A DNA stretch of 64,000 bases from Phenylobacterium montanum (GCF_018135625.1 NZ_CP073078.1:1054001-1118000); one strand, 5' to 3'. Numbered from the stretch's first letter, positions 48,259-57,792 are shown. The notes: generated by a model from the sequence alone, not told the origin. Made by a program: numbers and translations.

Positions 48259-49668
48259 CTATGACGACGGTAGGATCGCCCTCAGGTCCAACTCCCGCTC
48301 CATCAGGCCGGCGAAGCCGATAGTGGTCCGATCCTCCCAATAGCCGCCGATGATCTGCACGCCTAAGGGCAGGCCCTCGTGGGTGCGGGCGATCGGGGCG
48401 CAGGTCGCCGGAAGTCCAGGGAAGGTGGCGACGCCCGGCCAGGCCAGCTGGCTGAAATAGGGAACCTCTTCGCCGTCTATGGTCAGGGTTCGCTCGCCTT
48501 GCGGCCGATCCTCGTGCGGGAAGGCCGCCGTGCCGAACGGCGGCGCCAGCACCACATCGAAGTCTTCGAACAGCGCTTCCCACTGATTGCGGAAGTTCTC
48601 GCGCGCGTGCAGGCCGATAACCCATTCCTCGGCCGTCAGCGGCGGCGGCCCGCCCTCGCGCTTGGGGGCGCCCATGTTCATGATCACGCCCAGGAGGTTC
48701 ATGTAGAAGCCGTGGGCGGCGGCGAGATTGGGCAGCTTGTCGCTCCGCCGCGAAACCTTGGCGCCCGCCGCTTCCAGCCGATCGGCCAGGCCGTGCAACG
48801 CCGACAGCACGTCCCGCCCGGTCCTGGCCAGAGGATGCCGATCCACCACCAGCACCCGATAGTCCGAGAGCCGCGCCGCGCGAGCCGGCGGAAGCTCGAC
48901 CCGAAGCGCCTTGGCCTCTATGCCCGCCGGCCCCGCCAACACGTTCAAGGCCAGCTCGAGATCGGCGGCCGAACGCGCCATCGGCCCCACCACGCCGAAC
49001 GGAACCTCGGCCCCGCCCACCATGCCCGGCGGGCTGTGGCCGGCGGTGGGGACCAGGCCCCAGCTCGGCTTGTGCCCGAACACGCCGCAGAAATGCGCCG
49101 GAACCCGGATCGACCCGCCGATGTCCGAACCGAACTCCAGGGGGACCATGCCCGCCGCCAAGGCCGCCGACGAGCCGCCGGACGAGCCGCCTGGGCTGCG
49201 CGCATGATCGTGCGGGTTGAGGGTTCGGCCATAGACCGGATTGTTGCTCTGCCAGTCGCCCAGGTGCGGGGGGACATTGGTCTTGCCGAGGATCACCGCC
49301 CCGGCCGCCTTCAGCCGCTCGACGCCCACGCTGTCGGCCTCGGCGACCCAGCCTTCCGAGGACTTCAAGCCCCAGGTGGTGGGCATGCCCACCGTGTGGT
49401 GCGCCTCCTTGACCGTCATCGGCAGGCCCAGCAGCGGCCGCCGCTCGCCGCGCGCCAAGGCCTCGTCGGCCGCCCTGGCCGCAGCCCGGGCGCCGGCGAA
49501 GTCCCGCGCGACCACCGCATTGATCGCGCCGTCCAGCGCCTCGATCCGGGCGATCGCGGCCTCGGCCAGATCCGCTGCGCTGACCTTGCCCACCGCCAGG
49601 GCCTCGACCAGTTCCGTGGCCGTGGCCGTTGGGTAGCTTTCCAGAACGGACAGGTCGGAAGCGGGCAT
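48259..49668 (-). CDS. Amidase-signature enzyme
   Basis: A 469-residue amidase that hydrolyses carboxamides. The Ser-cisSer-Lys triad is complete: Lys87 (PMTVKEAHH), cis-Ser162 (SPGGSSGGSSAALAAG) and nucleophile Ser186 (EFGSDIGGSIRVPAHFCG). The signature region GGSSGGSS-to-FGHKPS is typical. The substrate is unknown; family members act on amides, nylon oligomers or Glu-tRNA. ATG 49668 has AGGAGACC upstream. It is divergent from the entericidin gene. Confidence 0.92.
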   Translation of the reverse strand: MPASDLSVLESYPTATATELVEALAVGKVSAADLAEAAIARIEALDGAINAVVARDFAGARAAARAADEALARGERRPLLGLPMTVKEAHHTVGMPTTWGLKSSEGWVAEADSVGVERLKAAGAVILGKTNVPPHLGDWQSNNPVYGRTLNPHDHARSPGGSSGGSSAALAAGMVPLEFGSDIGGSIRVPAHFCGVFGHKPSWGLVPTAGHSPPGMVGGAEVPFGVVGPMARSAADLELALNVLAGPAGIEAKALRVELPPARAARLSDYRVLVVDRHPLARTGRDVLSALHGLADRLEAAGAKVSRRSDKLPNLAAAHGFYMNLLGVIMNMGAPKREGGPPPLTAEEWVIGLHARENFRNQWEALFEDFDVVLAPPFGTAAFPHEDRPQGERTLTIDGEEVPYFSQLAWPGVATFPGLPATCAPIARTHEGLPLGVQIIGGYWEDRTTIGFAGLMERELDLRAILPSS

Positions 49669-49821
49669 GGACGGTCTCCTCGGTTCTTGTTGTGAACGCA
49701 ACATGGGGGCCGCGCGCCTGGAGGGGAAGCCTCGCCTTGGCCGGATTGAACCTTGGCCCGGGCCTAGCTACACAGGGGCCCGATAGGGACCGGCCGGGCC
49801 GGCCCAAGACTGGAGAGCCTC

Positions 49822-49959
49822 ATGCGCAAGTTTCTCGTTCTCGCCGCCGCCGGCGTCGCCCTGTTGGTTTCGGCCTGCAACACCATCGAAGGCGCCGGCA
49901 AGGACATCAGCGCCGCCGGCCATGCGGTGACCAACACCGCCAATGACGCCAAGCACTAA
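49822..49959 (+). CDS. Entericidin A/B-type lipoprotein
   Basis: A 45-residue lipoprotein, too short for routine frame calling. The sequence MRKFLVLAAAGVALLVSACN has a lipobox (V-S-A-C) with Cys19, and the mature part NTIEGAGKDISAAGHAVTNT matches the EcnA/EcnB pattern (N-T-x-x-G-x-G-x-D-x-x-x-x-G). Entericidins are small membrane lipoproteins described as a toxin-antidote pair; here there is only one. GGAGAG lies 6 bases upstream of the ATG. Its last 4 bases overlap the end of the convergent phospholipase gene. Confidence 0.88.
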   Translation: MRKFLVLAAAGVALLVSACNTIEGAGKDISAAGHAVTNTANDAKH

Positions 49960-52022
49960 ACTTGGCGTCCCAAGGCCGGGTCGCTCAGGCTCGGCCGCCC
50001 GTCTTCGCCATGGCCCGCGATCCGGCGCTCGAAGCCCGGGTCGTGTGCGCTGGTGATGGCGAAATCGTACCAGTGGTGCGAAGGCTTCAGGTCCCAGGCG
50101 TCGACAAGTTCGGCTCCAGGCGCCAAATGATGCCGTCGGGCCGGCGCGTGCAGATAGTCCCGCGGAGCGACCTCGAGCCGCGCTGGCCCCGTCCCTGAAT
50201 TCTTCAGCGTGATCAGCAGCCGCCCGGTCGCGGGATCGAACCGGGCATGGGCCTCGCAGCCCTGCGCCGCTCGCCCTCGGAAGCCGCGCAGGAAGCCGTT
50301 TGGCCCGTGCAGGCTGAAATCATAGGCCTCGCCCTCGAACACCACCCGGTCATCGAGGCTTTTGCCCGCGCCCACCGTATAAAAGCGCGGCTCGCCCACC
50401 CCCGCCGGATAGAGGTTGAACGTCGCCCCTGCCTTGCCGGTGTTGGACAGGGTCAGGGCCAAGTCCTTCGCCCCGACTTGGGCCTTCACCTCGAAGGCGT
50501 AGGGCAAGGCCCGCGCCGGCCGCTGGCCCGGCTCCTGCCGCGGGATCGCCTGGGTCCCTTCTGCCGGCTTGGGCATTGGCAGCTTGCGCGCCTTGGCCGC
50601 CCGCGCCGGTTCGACCGAGGCGTCGGGCAGGCCGCCGGTCCAGGACGCGCCTGCTCCGGCAAAGTCGAACACGCTGGTCAGGTCGCCAGCCACGCTTCGC
50701 CGCCAGGGGCTGATGTGCGGCTCGCGCACTCCGAACCGCGCCTCCAGGAAGCGGATTACCGAGGTGTGGTCGAACAGCTCCGAATTGACGAATCCGCCCT
50801 TGGTCCATGGGGAGACCACCAGCATCGGCACCCGCGGCCCCAGCCCCATGGGCTCGCCGTGATAAAGTTCGCCGTCGCTTGACGCCGTACTCTTGCCCAG
50901 GGCGGTCCCGGCCGCCGGCAGAGGCGGCGGCACGTGGTCGAAGAAGCCGTCGTTCTCGTCATAGTTCAGGATGAACACCGTCTTCGACCACACCTCAGGA
51001 TGAGCGGTCAGGGCCTCCAGCAGACGCGCGGTCAGGTGCTCGCCCTCCGCGGGGCTGGCGTCGGGGTGTTCGCACAGCCTGTAGGGCGCCACGATCCACG
51101 ACACCTGCGGCAACGTTCCCGCCGCCACGTCGGCCGCGAACTGAGCCACCAGCGGCTCGCCGGAGGTCTGTTTGGCGTTCTCCGACGTCGACCCCGGCGC
51201 CCAGGCTCGTCCGCGGCGGTACAGCGGATGCTCCGGCTCCAGGCCGCGGAAGCTCTTGAAATAGGCCAGGCCATTGTCGCCGTAGTTGTCGTACTCCTGA
51301 TAGAGCTTCCAGCTGACCCCCGCCCCCTGCAGCCGCTCCGCATAGGTCGGCCAGGAAAACCCGTCGAACTTCGGCGAATCGCGCGCCGGGTCGGCCGTCT
51401 CGTTCAGCTCCAGGGGCGTGTTGTCGACCACGGTGATGCTCTGATCGCCCAACGCCAACCCGCTGGTGCCGCTGAACAGGTAGAGCCGGTTCGGATTGGT
51501 CGGCCCGAACACCGAGCAGTGATAGGCGTCGCAGACCGTGAAGGCGTCCGCCAGGGCATAGTAGAACGGCAGGTCCGCGCGGGTGAAATAGCCCATGGTC
51601 AGCGGCCCCTTGGCCGTCACCCAGGCGTCGTGCCGCTTCCAGCGCGCGTGCGAGCCCTTCCAGCTGTGGTCCAGGCTGAACAGGCTCTGGGCCCGGGTGG
51701 CGTCGCTGTCCAGGCGGAAGGGCCCGACGCTCCCCTGCCCGCCCTTCTTCGGCTGCAGGAACACCGACTGGCCGCCCGGCAGGCCGATCGCCCGCGGGTC
51801 GCCGAACCCGCGCACCCCGCGCAGGGTCCCGAAATAGTGGTCGAAGCTGCGGTTCTCCTGCATCAGGATCACCACATGCTCAACATCGCGGATCGTGCCG
51901 CTGCCGCGGCTGGCCGGGGTCGCCAGGGCGCGCGCGATCGCCGGCGGCAAGGCGCCGGCGCCCAGGGCGGCGCCGGCCGCCAGCTTCAGAAAGTCTCGCC
52001 TGTCGCCCGCCCCCGCGGTCAT
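49956..52022 (-). CDS. Tat-exported phospholipase C, phosphocholine-type
   Basis: A 688-residue phosphoesterase of the PLC/acid-phosphatase superfamily. The N-terminus GDRRDFLKLAAGAALGAG is a clear Tat signal. The catalytic domain has VVILMQENRSFDHYFGTL (ENRSFDHYFG motif) and continues with SVFGPTNPNRLYLFSG, WKLYQEYDNYGDN and FILNYDENDGFFDHVPPP. Two C-terminal beta domains (about 500-680) match the DUF756 repeats of phosphocholine-specific phospholipases. It would hydrolyse phosphatidylcholine or sphingomyelin outside the cytoplasm and could release phosphate. Its stop overlaps the entericidin gene end by 4 bases in the convergent sense. Confidence 0.93.
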   Translation of the reverse strand: MTAGAGDRRDFLKLAAGAALGAGALPPAIARALATPASRGSGTIRDVEHVVILMQENRSFDHYFGTLRGVRGFGDPRAIGLPGGQSVFLQPKKGGQGSVGPFRLDSDATRAQSLFSLDHSWKGSHARWKRHDAWVTAKGPLTMGYFTRADLPFYYALADAFTVCDAYHCSVFGPTNPNRLYLFSGTSGLALGDQSITVVDNTPLELNETADPARDSPKFDGFSWPTYAERLQGAGVSWKLYQEYDNYGDNGLAYFKSFRGLEPEHPLYRRGRAWAPGSTSENAKQTSGEPLVAQFAADVAAGTLPQVSWIVAPYRLCEHPDASPAEGEHLTARLLEALTAHPEVWSKTVFILNYDENDGFFDHVPPPLPAAGTALGKSTASSDGELYHGEPMGLGPRVPMLVVSPWTKGGFVNSELFDHTSVIRFLEARFGVREPHISPWRRSVAGDLTSVFDFAGAGASWTGGLPDASVEPARAAKARKLPMPKPAEGTQAIPRQEPGQRPARALPYAFEVKAQVGAKDLALTLSNTGKAGATFNLYPAGVGEPRFYTVGAGKSLDDRVVFEGEAYDFSLHGPNGFLRGFRGRAAQGCEAHARFDPATGRLLITLKNSGTGPARLEVAPRDYLHAPARRHHLAPGAELVDAWDLKPSHHWYDFAITSAHDPGFERRIAGHGEDGRPSLSDPALGRQV

Positions 52023-52055
52023 TCTGATTCCTCGATGCCGGCCGGCGTAGTGCGC

Positions 52056-52430
52056 CTAAGCCCCCGCCCGCGATTCGCCCAAGCCAAGCTCACTACGCAC
52101 GGCCCGCGTCAGCTTTGCGACAACCAGCGCATGGGCCTGACGCACATAGGCCTGTAGATCCTCCTCCGGCAAGCTGTCCGTCGAAAGCAGCTGCACCCAC
52201 CTGGCCCGCGCCAGATAGGGCGCCGGCCGGGCGAAGCCCTCCTCGACCAGCAGCTCGAAGGCCATGTCCGACGCCTTGAAGGTGTAGGTCACCCCGCGAC
52301 CGCCGCCGAAGCCGCCGGCCACGGCGAACATCTTGCCGCCCACCTTGTAGACGTGCTCGTCGCCCCACTGCACCGACAGCACCGCGCCCGGCAGGGTGAG
52401 GCAGAAGGCTTCGAAATCCTCGAACCTCAC
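52056..52430 (-). CDS. MmcQ/YjbR-family protein
   Basis: A 124-residue protein of the YjbR/MmcQ family (cysteine-containing DNA-binding-like fold). Landmarks are [45 protein letters not shown] and [20 protein letters not shown]. The function is unproven. It starts at GTG 52430, whose bases overlap the msrA stop (GTGA), so the two genes are co-translated. Confidence 0.88.
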   Translation of the reverse strand: MRFEDFEAFCLTLPGAVLSVQWGDEHVYKVGGKMFAVAGGFGGGRGVTYTFKASDMAFELLVEEGFARPAPYLARARWVQLLSTDSLPEEDLQAYVRQAHALVVAKLTRAVRSELGLGESRAGA

Positions 52431-53089
52431 GCGGCCCCGCCGGCCGCGACGCCCAGGCCGATCGGGCAGCTCACGCCCGTGCCGCCCACCCCGCAATAGC
52501 CGTGCGGGTTCTTGGCCAGGTACTGCTGATGATAGTCCTCGGCGAAGTAGAAGGTCGGAGCCTGAACGATCTCGGTGGTGATGGCCCCATAGCCGCGCGC
52601 GCTCAGCGCCGCCTGATAGGCCGCGCGCGAGGCCTCCGCCGCCTTGGCCTGCGCCTCGCCATAGGCATAGATCGCCGAGCGGTACTGGGTGCCGATGTCG
52701 TTGCCCTGGCGCATGCCCTGGGTCGGATCGTGCCCTTCCCAGAACACCTTGAGCAGCGCCTCGTAGCTCACCACCTTGGGGTCGAACACGACCAGCACCA
52801 CCTCGGCATGGCCAGTGCGGCCGGAGCAGACCTCCTCGTAAGTCGGATTGGGCGTCAGGCCGCCGGCATAACCCACCGCCGTGACCCACACCCCCGGCAC
52901 GCTCCAGAACCGTCGCTCCTCGCCCCAGAAGCAGCCCATGCCGAACTGGGCCAGCTCGGTTCCCACGGGATAAGGCCCCTTCAGCGGCCGGCCGTTCACA
53001 AAATGATCCGCTGCCGTCGGAATCGGGTGCGGCCGCCCCGGCAGGGCGGTCTCGGCCGTCGGCAGTTCGAGCATCTTCAGGAAGGACAT
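52427..53089 (-). CDS. msrA: Peptide-methionine (S)-S-oxide reductase
   Basis: A 220-residue enzyme that reduces the S-form of methionine sulfoxide. The catalytic motif [12 protein letters not shown] contains the nucleophilic Cys, [21 protein letters not shown] follows, and the resolving region [19 protein letters not shown] contains two Cys. About 45 extra residues precede the core, as in the long MsrA form. The start at ATG 53089 is where the family sequence begins. It is the first gene of a two-gene unit with the YjbR gene. Confidence 0.95.
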   Translation of the reverse strand: MSFLKMLELPTAETALPGRPHPIPTAADHFVNGRPLKGPYPVGTELAQFGMGCFWGEERRFWSVPGVWVTAVGYAGGLTPNPTYEEVCSGRTGHAEVVLVVFDPKVVSYEALLKVFWEGHDPTQGMRQGNDIGTQYRSAIYAYGEAQAKAAEASRAAYQAALSARGYGAITTEIVQAPTFYFAEDYHQQYLAKNPHGYCGVGGTGVSCPIGLGVAAGGAA

Positions 53090-53269
53090 GGCGGACGGCT
53101 CCGATGGGGCGAACGGGCCCCAAACATAGTCCGCGCGCGGCCGAACGCCACGCCTTGCAACGCCCGAACAGAAAATGTTGTCCAACCCCGCCCGATCAGT
53201 ATATTGCCCGCCTCCCGCGCCGGCCCTGACCAGCCGGCGGGCGAGGCCGGTCCGCCGGCTGGTCCTTGG

Positions 53270-53359
53270 GGTGAGGTGGCCGAGTGGTTGAAGGCGCACG
53301 CCTGGAACGCGTGTATAGGGGAAACTCTATCGAGGGTTCGAATCCCTCTCTCACCGCCA
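53270..53359 (+). tRNA. tRNA-Ser (GGA anticodon)
   Basis: A 90-base tRNA. The acceptor stem GGTGAGG pairs with TCTCACC (last pair G-T) before G and an encoded CCA (53357-53359). The anticodon stem CACGC/GCGTG holds the loop CTGGAAC with anticodon GGA (serine, TCC/TCT codons). The variable arm is long, as in serine tRNAs, and the T-arm is GAGGG-TTCGAAT-CCCTC. No integrase gene is adjacent. Confidence 0.97.
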
Positions 53360-53502
53360 CGGTCGTCACCCTCCCATGCCGATCGCAATGTCAGCTTTAG
53401 GGAAGCAGGCTCTGCCTTAGGGCGCCGACTCGGGACGACAGGAAAGACGGCGACCTGCTGTCGAGGCGAACGAGCGAGTTGCGCCTCCAGCGACCGTTAG
53501 AG

Positions 53503-54858
53503 TCAGCGCGCTTTTTCGCTGTTGAGCAGTGCTCCGTCGCCTGCGGTGCGAACGGCGACTCTCGGCTCCACAACCTCGGTCGTGGCTGCTTCGGCGCCTT
53601 CGCGGATATCCATGACATCACGCGGCACAAGCAGGACCACGGGAAGGCACAGCAGGGTCGCAATGACCGAAATCACGATCCCGAGTGTGAAGCCGGAGCC
53701 GGGAGCAAGGTCATAGAGCCGGGCGCCCAGCACATCGCTGAACCGATAGCCGAGCACGCCGGCGGCTGCGGCCAGCAGCATTAGTGTGCCCTGCAGTCCC
53801 CGCGGACACGAGCGGATCGCCAAATCGCAAATCGCGCACCAGCCGATGGCGGCGCAGGCCCCCATCGGGGCGGCGGCGGCCAGCAATACGTCGGGAGAAT
53901 GGATGAAGGGCAGAATTGCAACGTTTGGCCCGCCGATCGCCAGCCCGGACCATAGCAACACGCGAAAGCTTACCCGGCTCAGCAGCCACCCATAGAGCAG
54001 GAACAGCGGCGTAAAGCCGACGAAATAGAGCGAGAAGAAGTCGCCATAGACGGAGGGTCGCGCATGCAACTCATTTGTTATGTGAAACTGGAGCGGCGTG
54101 ACGAACCCCGGCGAGAAATTGAACAGGAAAGGCAACAAGATCGGCGCATAAATCGCCCGCGAGCGCAGCAGCCGACGCACATCCTCCCAGAGGCGCCCTG
54201 CCTTGGCGGCCGGTTGATCATAGGCGTGATCGAACACCGCCGCCGGCTTCCAGAGCGAGAAAAGCATCAGCGCCATAGAGGCCGCGCCGAGGATCAGGAA
54301 GGTGGCCGAAGGCGACATTCGTTCGGCCAACTCACCGCCGAGGAATGAGCCGCCCACGATCGGCACATAGGATATCGTCTGCCAGACCACGGCGAGGCGA
54401 CCGGACATCCGGTTTTCCTGGCCGATGAGCGCCAGCAGCCCCTGGTGCGCCCCGCTCACGAACAGCATCAGGATGTTGGCGCACAGCATCCCGGCGACGA
54501 GGCTCGCGAAGCTTAGGCGCGCGGCCCCTTGGGCGATGTAGGTGGCCGCCGTCAGCGCCGCGAAGATCAGCATGTGGCCCCGGTCACGCCACCCCAGTGG
54601 GTTCCAGTGGTCGCGGGCGAGTCCGACCAGCATCGACGCCAGCAGCGGCAAGGTGACGATCAGACGAAACAGGGACACCTGCGTCGCGGAAGCATGCAGC
54701 CTGTCCTTCAGCATGAAGGTGACCGCGATGTCGGCGAGATTGCCGTGGGGCGAGATGAGGGAGACCAGCAGGGTTAAGGGCGCGAAATAGCTGAAAATGC
54801 GCCAGTTGCGGCCGCGCAGGCCGAGCGGCTCGTCGCCTAGCTTACTGGACTCAGTCAA
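53503..54858 (-). CDS. MFS transporter (AmpG/folate-biopterin-like)
   Basis: A 451-residue major-facilitator transporter with about 12 membrane segments. It begins LTESSKLGDEPLGLRGRNWR before the first segment FSYFAPLTLLVSL. Motifs include PIVGGSFLGGELAERM and VYGDFFSLYFVGFTPLFLLYG. The substrate is unknown; the arrangement resembles AmpG-like and folate-biopterin transporter MFS proteins. I choose TTG 54858, with GGGGAG just upstream, because the longer frame to 55044 runs through a hairpin-rich, low-complexity leader. It is convergent with the tRNA-Ser. Confidence 0.82.
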   Translation of the reverse strand: MTESSKLGDEPLGLRGRNWRIFSYFAPLTLLVSLISPHGNLADIAVTFMLKDRLHASATQVSLFRLIVTLPLLASMLVGLARDHWNPLGWRDRGHMLIFAALTAATYIAQGAARLSFASLVAGMLCANILMLFVSGAHQGLLALIGQENRMSGRLAVVWQTISYVPIVGGSFLGGELAERMSPSATFLILGAASMALMLFSLWKPAAVFDHAYDQPAAKAGRLWEDVRRLLRSRAIYAPILLPFLFNFSPGFVTPLQFHITNELHARPSVYGDFFSLYFVGFTPLFLLYGWLLSRVSFRVLLWSGLAIGGPNVAILPFIHSPDVLLAAAAPMGACAAIGWCAICDLAIRSCPRGLQGTLMLLAAAAGVLGYRFSDVLGARLYDLAPGSGFTLGIVISVIATLLCLPVVLLVPRDVMDIREGAEAATTEVVEPRVAVRTAGDGALLNSEKAR

Positions 54859-54933
54859 CGCTCCCCCTCCCCCCTTGGCCTCGTAATGTCGGCAATATGG
54901 AAACAAGCTCGACTTTGGCAGCCTCTCCGGGAT

Positions 54934-54990
54934 CTCGCCTTTTGGCGAGCAGCGCCCCAAGGGGGCTGCCAGAACATCGTCCTGGCAGCC
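54934..54990 (-). promoter_or_regulatory. Hairpin-rich leader of the MFS gene
   Basis: Two hairpins are visible on the minus strand: CTCGCC/GGCGAG with a 4-base loop (54934-54949) and GGCTGCCAG/CTGGCAGCC with a 9-base loop (54964-54990). A GGGG/CCCC pair lies between. Their stability and position in the 5' leader suggest a regulatory structure, but no named riboswitch was recognised. Confidence 0.45.
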
Positions 54991-55349
54991 GAGTGGGCGC
55001 TCAGAGGGGCCAACCAATGAGCGGGGACCACATACCGTCGTCACCGTGACGTCAGTAGGGCTGGGTCAAAAATGTTCACAGCTTCTCGCTACATACTTGC
55101 GCTGAGCCACGAGGGGGCGCACCGGAGAGCCATAAAATGACGGCCGCCAGGCTACCAGGCGCTGGCGCCGGAAGCGGCCTTTCCCAAGGGCAGAGATGAG
55201 TCAAAAATCCCCAATCCCGATGTCCGCTTCAGAAGATCTGGCGCTGCAATAGGCGACCCGCTCGAATGTCGGCTTCTAGCGAGCCCTGTCTGCCTGAGCG
55301 GGCTGTGTCTCCCCAGGCGGGCCAATGGCGCACCTGTTGCCCCGCCCCA
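54991..55349. other. Non-coding stretch upstream of the MFS transporter gene
   Basis: About 360 bases between the MFS leader hairpins and the end of the homocysteine S-methyltransferase. Short frames are present but none resembles a family or has a convincing start. No RNA gene was recognised. Confidence 0.4.
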
Positions 55350-56288
55350 TCAGGTCGTCCCTGAGACCTCTCGCGCCGTCGGCGCGAGCGCCCCACACAA
55401 GCGCCCAATGTGCGCCGCGCCGACCCCGCAGCATCCACCGATCAGCGTGGCGCCGACCTCCGTCCAGCGGCGAGCAAAGACGCTGTAAGCGTCGCCGGTC
55501 AGGTCAGTGCGAACCGCGTGCAGGGTCTCATTGGCCCCGCCCTCCTCCTGCGAGGCCTCAAAGGCGTTGGCGTAAACACCGATCTCAAGGTCCGCGCCCA
55601 GCTCTCTAAAGACCCGCGCGGCGGTCTCGACGGCAGCGGCCATGACCTCCGGTCGACTGCAATTGAACAGGAGGGCCTGCGCCCCGGAGCCGGCGACCCA
55701 GCTCGCCGCCTCCGCAACCGTCTCCCCTGAGCGCAGGCGCGGCGGCTGTGCGTGCTCGGCTGCGGCGCTGTCGTCCAGGGTGAACGAAATCCAGAGTGGC
55801 TTGCCCGTATGCGCCACGGACGCGCGCGCTGCTTCGGCTTCGGCGATCAGGCTGAGCGTCTCCGCGAGCCAGACATCGATGTGAGGCTCCAGATTGTCGA
55901 CCAGCACTTTCAGGTATGCCGGCGCGCGGTTGGGATCGAAATTCTGTGGCTCGTAGGAGCCGAAGATCGGCGGTAAGGAGCCGGCGACTAAGGGACTGCG
56001 ATCCGGCCGCGCAGCGTCGGCGGCCTCGCGGGCCAGGCGGCCCGCCAAGGCGATAAGCGCCGGCCCGTCCTGCCAGAAGCGCTCCTCTCCGATATGAAAG
56101 GGGACCAAGGCATAGCTATTGGTGGAAATCACCCGGGCCCCGGCGGCGATGAACTCGGCATGAACCTGGCGGACGATCTCGGGCGTCTCGATCAGCGCCA
56201 GGGCTGACCATTCCGGCTGGCGAAGCGGCGCCCCGAGGCGGGCGAGCTCGCGGCTCATGCCGCCGTCGAGGATGCGGATGGCGGTCAT
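55350..56288 (-). CDS. mmuM: Homocysteine S-methyltransferase
   Basis: A 312-residue enzyme of the homocysteine S-methyltransferase family, which transfers a methyl group from S-methylmethionine or a similar donor to homocysteine. Zinc-ligand motifs are NCSRPEVM and the late GGCCGVGAAHI. The start RILDGGMSRELARLG is typical for the family. ATG 56288 is chosen because it precedes this conserved opening. The MmuM assignment is from family resemblance; the donor is not proven. No SAM riboswitch is seen upstream. Confidence 0.9.
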   Translation of the reverse strand: MTAIRILDGGMSRELARLGAPLRQPEWSALALIETPEIVRQVHAEFIAAGARVISTNSYALVPFHIGEERFWQDGPALIALAGRLAREAADAARPDRSPLVAGSLPPIFGSYEPQNFDPNRAPAYLKVLVDNLEPHIDVWLAETLSLIAEAEAARASVAHTGKPLWISFTLDDSAAAEHAQPPRLRSGETVAEAASWVAGSGAQALLFNCSRPEVMAAAVETAARVFRELGADLEIGVYANAFEASQEEGGANETLHAVRTDLTGDAYSVFARRWTEVGATLIGGCCGVGAAHIGRLCGALAPTAREVSGTT

Positions 56289-56414
56289 TCGGCGGCTCCC
56301 GGGAGATGAACGACAGTGAATATTGCCGGCCGACATGGATATCAACGCCGACCATCAATCACAGGCTCACTGGGCTCGCCATTGTGACGGCGCAGATCTG
56401 CGGCGCCAGGCCGG

Positions 56415-56855
56415 TCAAGCCGGAGCCTTCGGCGACTTGCGCGCCTGCTCGGCCCGCCAGCCCTGTTCCTGGGCCATGACCTCATCCGGCACCAGGCCTT
56501 CGAAGTCTTCCGGCTCGTGGAACGGGCGCAGTTCGACCTCGCCGTCTTCGAAGGGCGCTCGGCATGCCCAACTCAGCGCCTCGTCCATGTCCTTGCACTG
56601 GATCACCCAGTAGCCGGCGATCAGTTCCTTGGTCTCGGCGAAGGGGCCGTCCGTGAGGATAGCTTTCCCGCGGCCCTCGAAGCGGATGCGTTTGCCGGCG
56701 GAACTGGGCTTCAAGCCTGCGGCGTCCAGCATCACGCCCGCGGCGATCATCTCGTTGTTGAAGGCCGCCATGTCGGCGAACATTTTCTCTGCGTTTGGGG
56801 GGAACTCGCCGCGTTCCGACATCGGCGTCGCCTTCACGATCATCAGGTAGCGCAT
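56415..56855 (-). CDS. YciI-family protein
   Basis: A 146-residue protein of the YCII/DGPF family. Landmarks are MRYLMIVKATPMSERGEFPP near the N-terminus, ILTDGPFAETKELIAGYWVI (the DGPF motif) and a long charged C-terminal tail, EPEDFEGLVPDEVMAQEQGW. Some relatives use an Asp-His pair for catalysis, but no activity is established for this form. Start ATG 56855. Confidence 0.88.
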   Translation of the reverse strand: MRYLMIVKATPMSERGEFPPNAEKMFADMAAFNNEMIAAGVMLDAAGLKPSSAGKRIRFEGRGKAILTDGPFAETKELIAGYWVIQCKDMDEALSWACRAPFEDGEVELRPFHEPEDFEGLVPDEVMAQEQGWRAEQARKSPKAPA

Positions 56856-57208
56856 CTTGGATCTCCAGCTTGATTTCCACCGCAGGACGAACCAGAGCCT
56901 GACCCTCCGACACTTGCGACGGAGGATTTTTGCGGGCCGAGATCAATAAGCCCCCTTTGGCGTCGTCTCCGCTGCAGACGGTGAGTCCTCACCCTTTTGC
57001 TCATCGGCCGGCCGCCATGGAACGACAGCTATTGGCGAACCGCCTTGCTTGCTCCGTTCAGCTTGGTCGCCCCGATCTCTTGCGCCCTATCAAAAGGGCC
57101 GCTGACTCATCTCCTTCTCTGGCGGGAAGGTACTGGGAGGTCTAGGTTGCAACGCCTCAGCCGAGGGGGCCTCCCGGCCTATGGGCTGGCGTCCGACAGG
57201 GAGCGACC
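56856..57208. other. Non-coding stretch before the DUF2188 gene
   Basis: 353 bases with no convincing gene. A short open frame (56930-57145) has no domain or good start context. The region ends with the ribosome site of the next gene. Confidence 0.4.
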
Positions 57209-57451
57209 ATGGTGAAAGTCATCTATCACATCGTGGAGCACGACGGCGGTTGGGCCTATCGGGTCGCTGGAGCCTATTCGGAGACCTTCCCGACCCATGA
57301 CGCCGCCCGCGCCGCCGCCAAGCGCGCTGCAGGCGAACAGCGCATTTCCGGTGAAGAGGCGGCGATTTCCTACGAGGATGTCGCCGGCCGGTGGCATGAA
57401 GAACTGGTCCAGGGCTCCGATCGGCCGGACACCGACGTTAGGGATGGTTAG
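57209..57451 (+). CDS. DUF2188-domain protein
   Basis: An 80-residue protein. VIYHIVEHDGGWAYRVAGAY, then SETFPTHDAARAAAKRAA, matches the DUF2188 family (short beta strands with a helix, H-x-GGWAYR and FPTHDAA motifs). Function unknown. ATG 57209 has GGGAGCG upstream. It is the left end of a region holding gene remnants. Confidence 0.85.
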   Translation: MVKVIYHIVEHDGGWAYRVAGAYSETFPTHDAARAAAKRAAGEQRISGEEAAISYEDVAGRWHEELVQGSDRPDTDVRDG

Positions 57452-57705
57452 CCAAATTCAGGTAACCCTGGACAGGCGTCAGGTTCAGATGTCCCCGTGG
57501 CGGCAGCCGAGCGCCTCAGCATGACGGGACCGATCGATCCGGACCGGCGCCGCGATTGCCGCCATTGCCGGCCTTGCCGCCGGTATCGGCGAGGACCGCG
57601 CACCGAGTGGCGAGAATGCGCCACAAGCAGAACTTCAGTTGGCTCTGCAAACTCTCCGTTCAGACCGGCAATGCGCCGGCACTGCTAACGGCGGGTTTGC
57701 GGCGC

Positions 57706-57792
57706 TTAGGCGATCTCGTCGATCACCCCGATGATCTGGATGATCTGGCCCGAGCTCTGCTCAATCTCGCTCATGGCGGCGAGCGAACTAAC
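57706..57792 (-). pseudogene. Remnant of a methyl-accepting chemotaxis receptor signalling domain
   Basis: On the minus strand the frame reads AAMSEIEQSSGQIIQIIGVI, then DEIA, and stops with TAA at 57706-57708. Intact receptors continue [19 protein letters not shown]; the full receptor 1.1 kb away has the matching [19 protein letters not shown] followed by DEIA and [11 protein letters not shown]. The remnant therefore breaks off exactly within the conserved core. Upstream residues are only weakly similar. It is a broken copy, not a gene. Confidence 0.75.

Noticed and set aside
53270-53359. Possible integration site at the tRNA-Ser
   Set aside because: No integrase, duplicated tRNA end or element boundary is visible nearby; the integrase remnant lies over 7 kb away.
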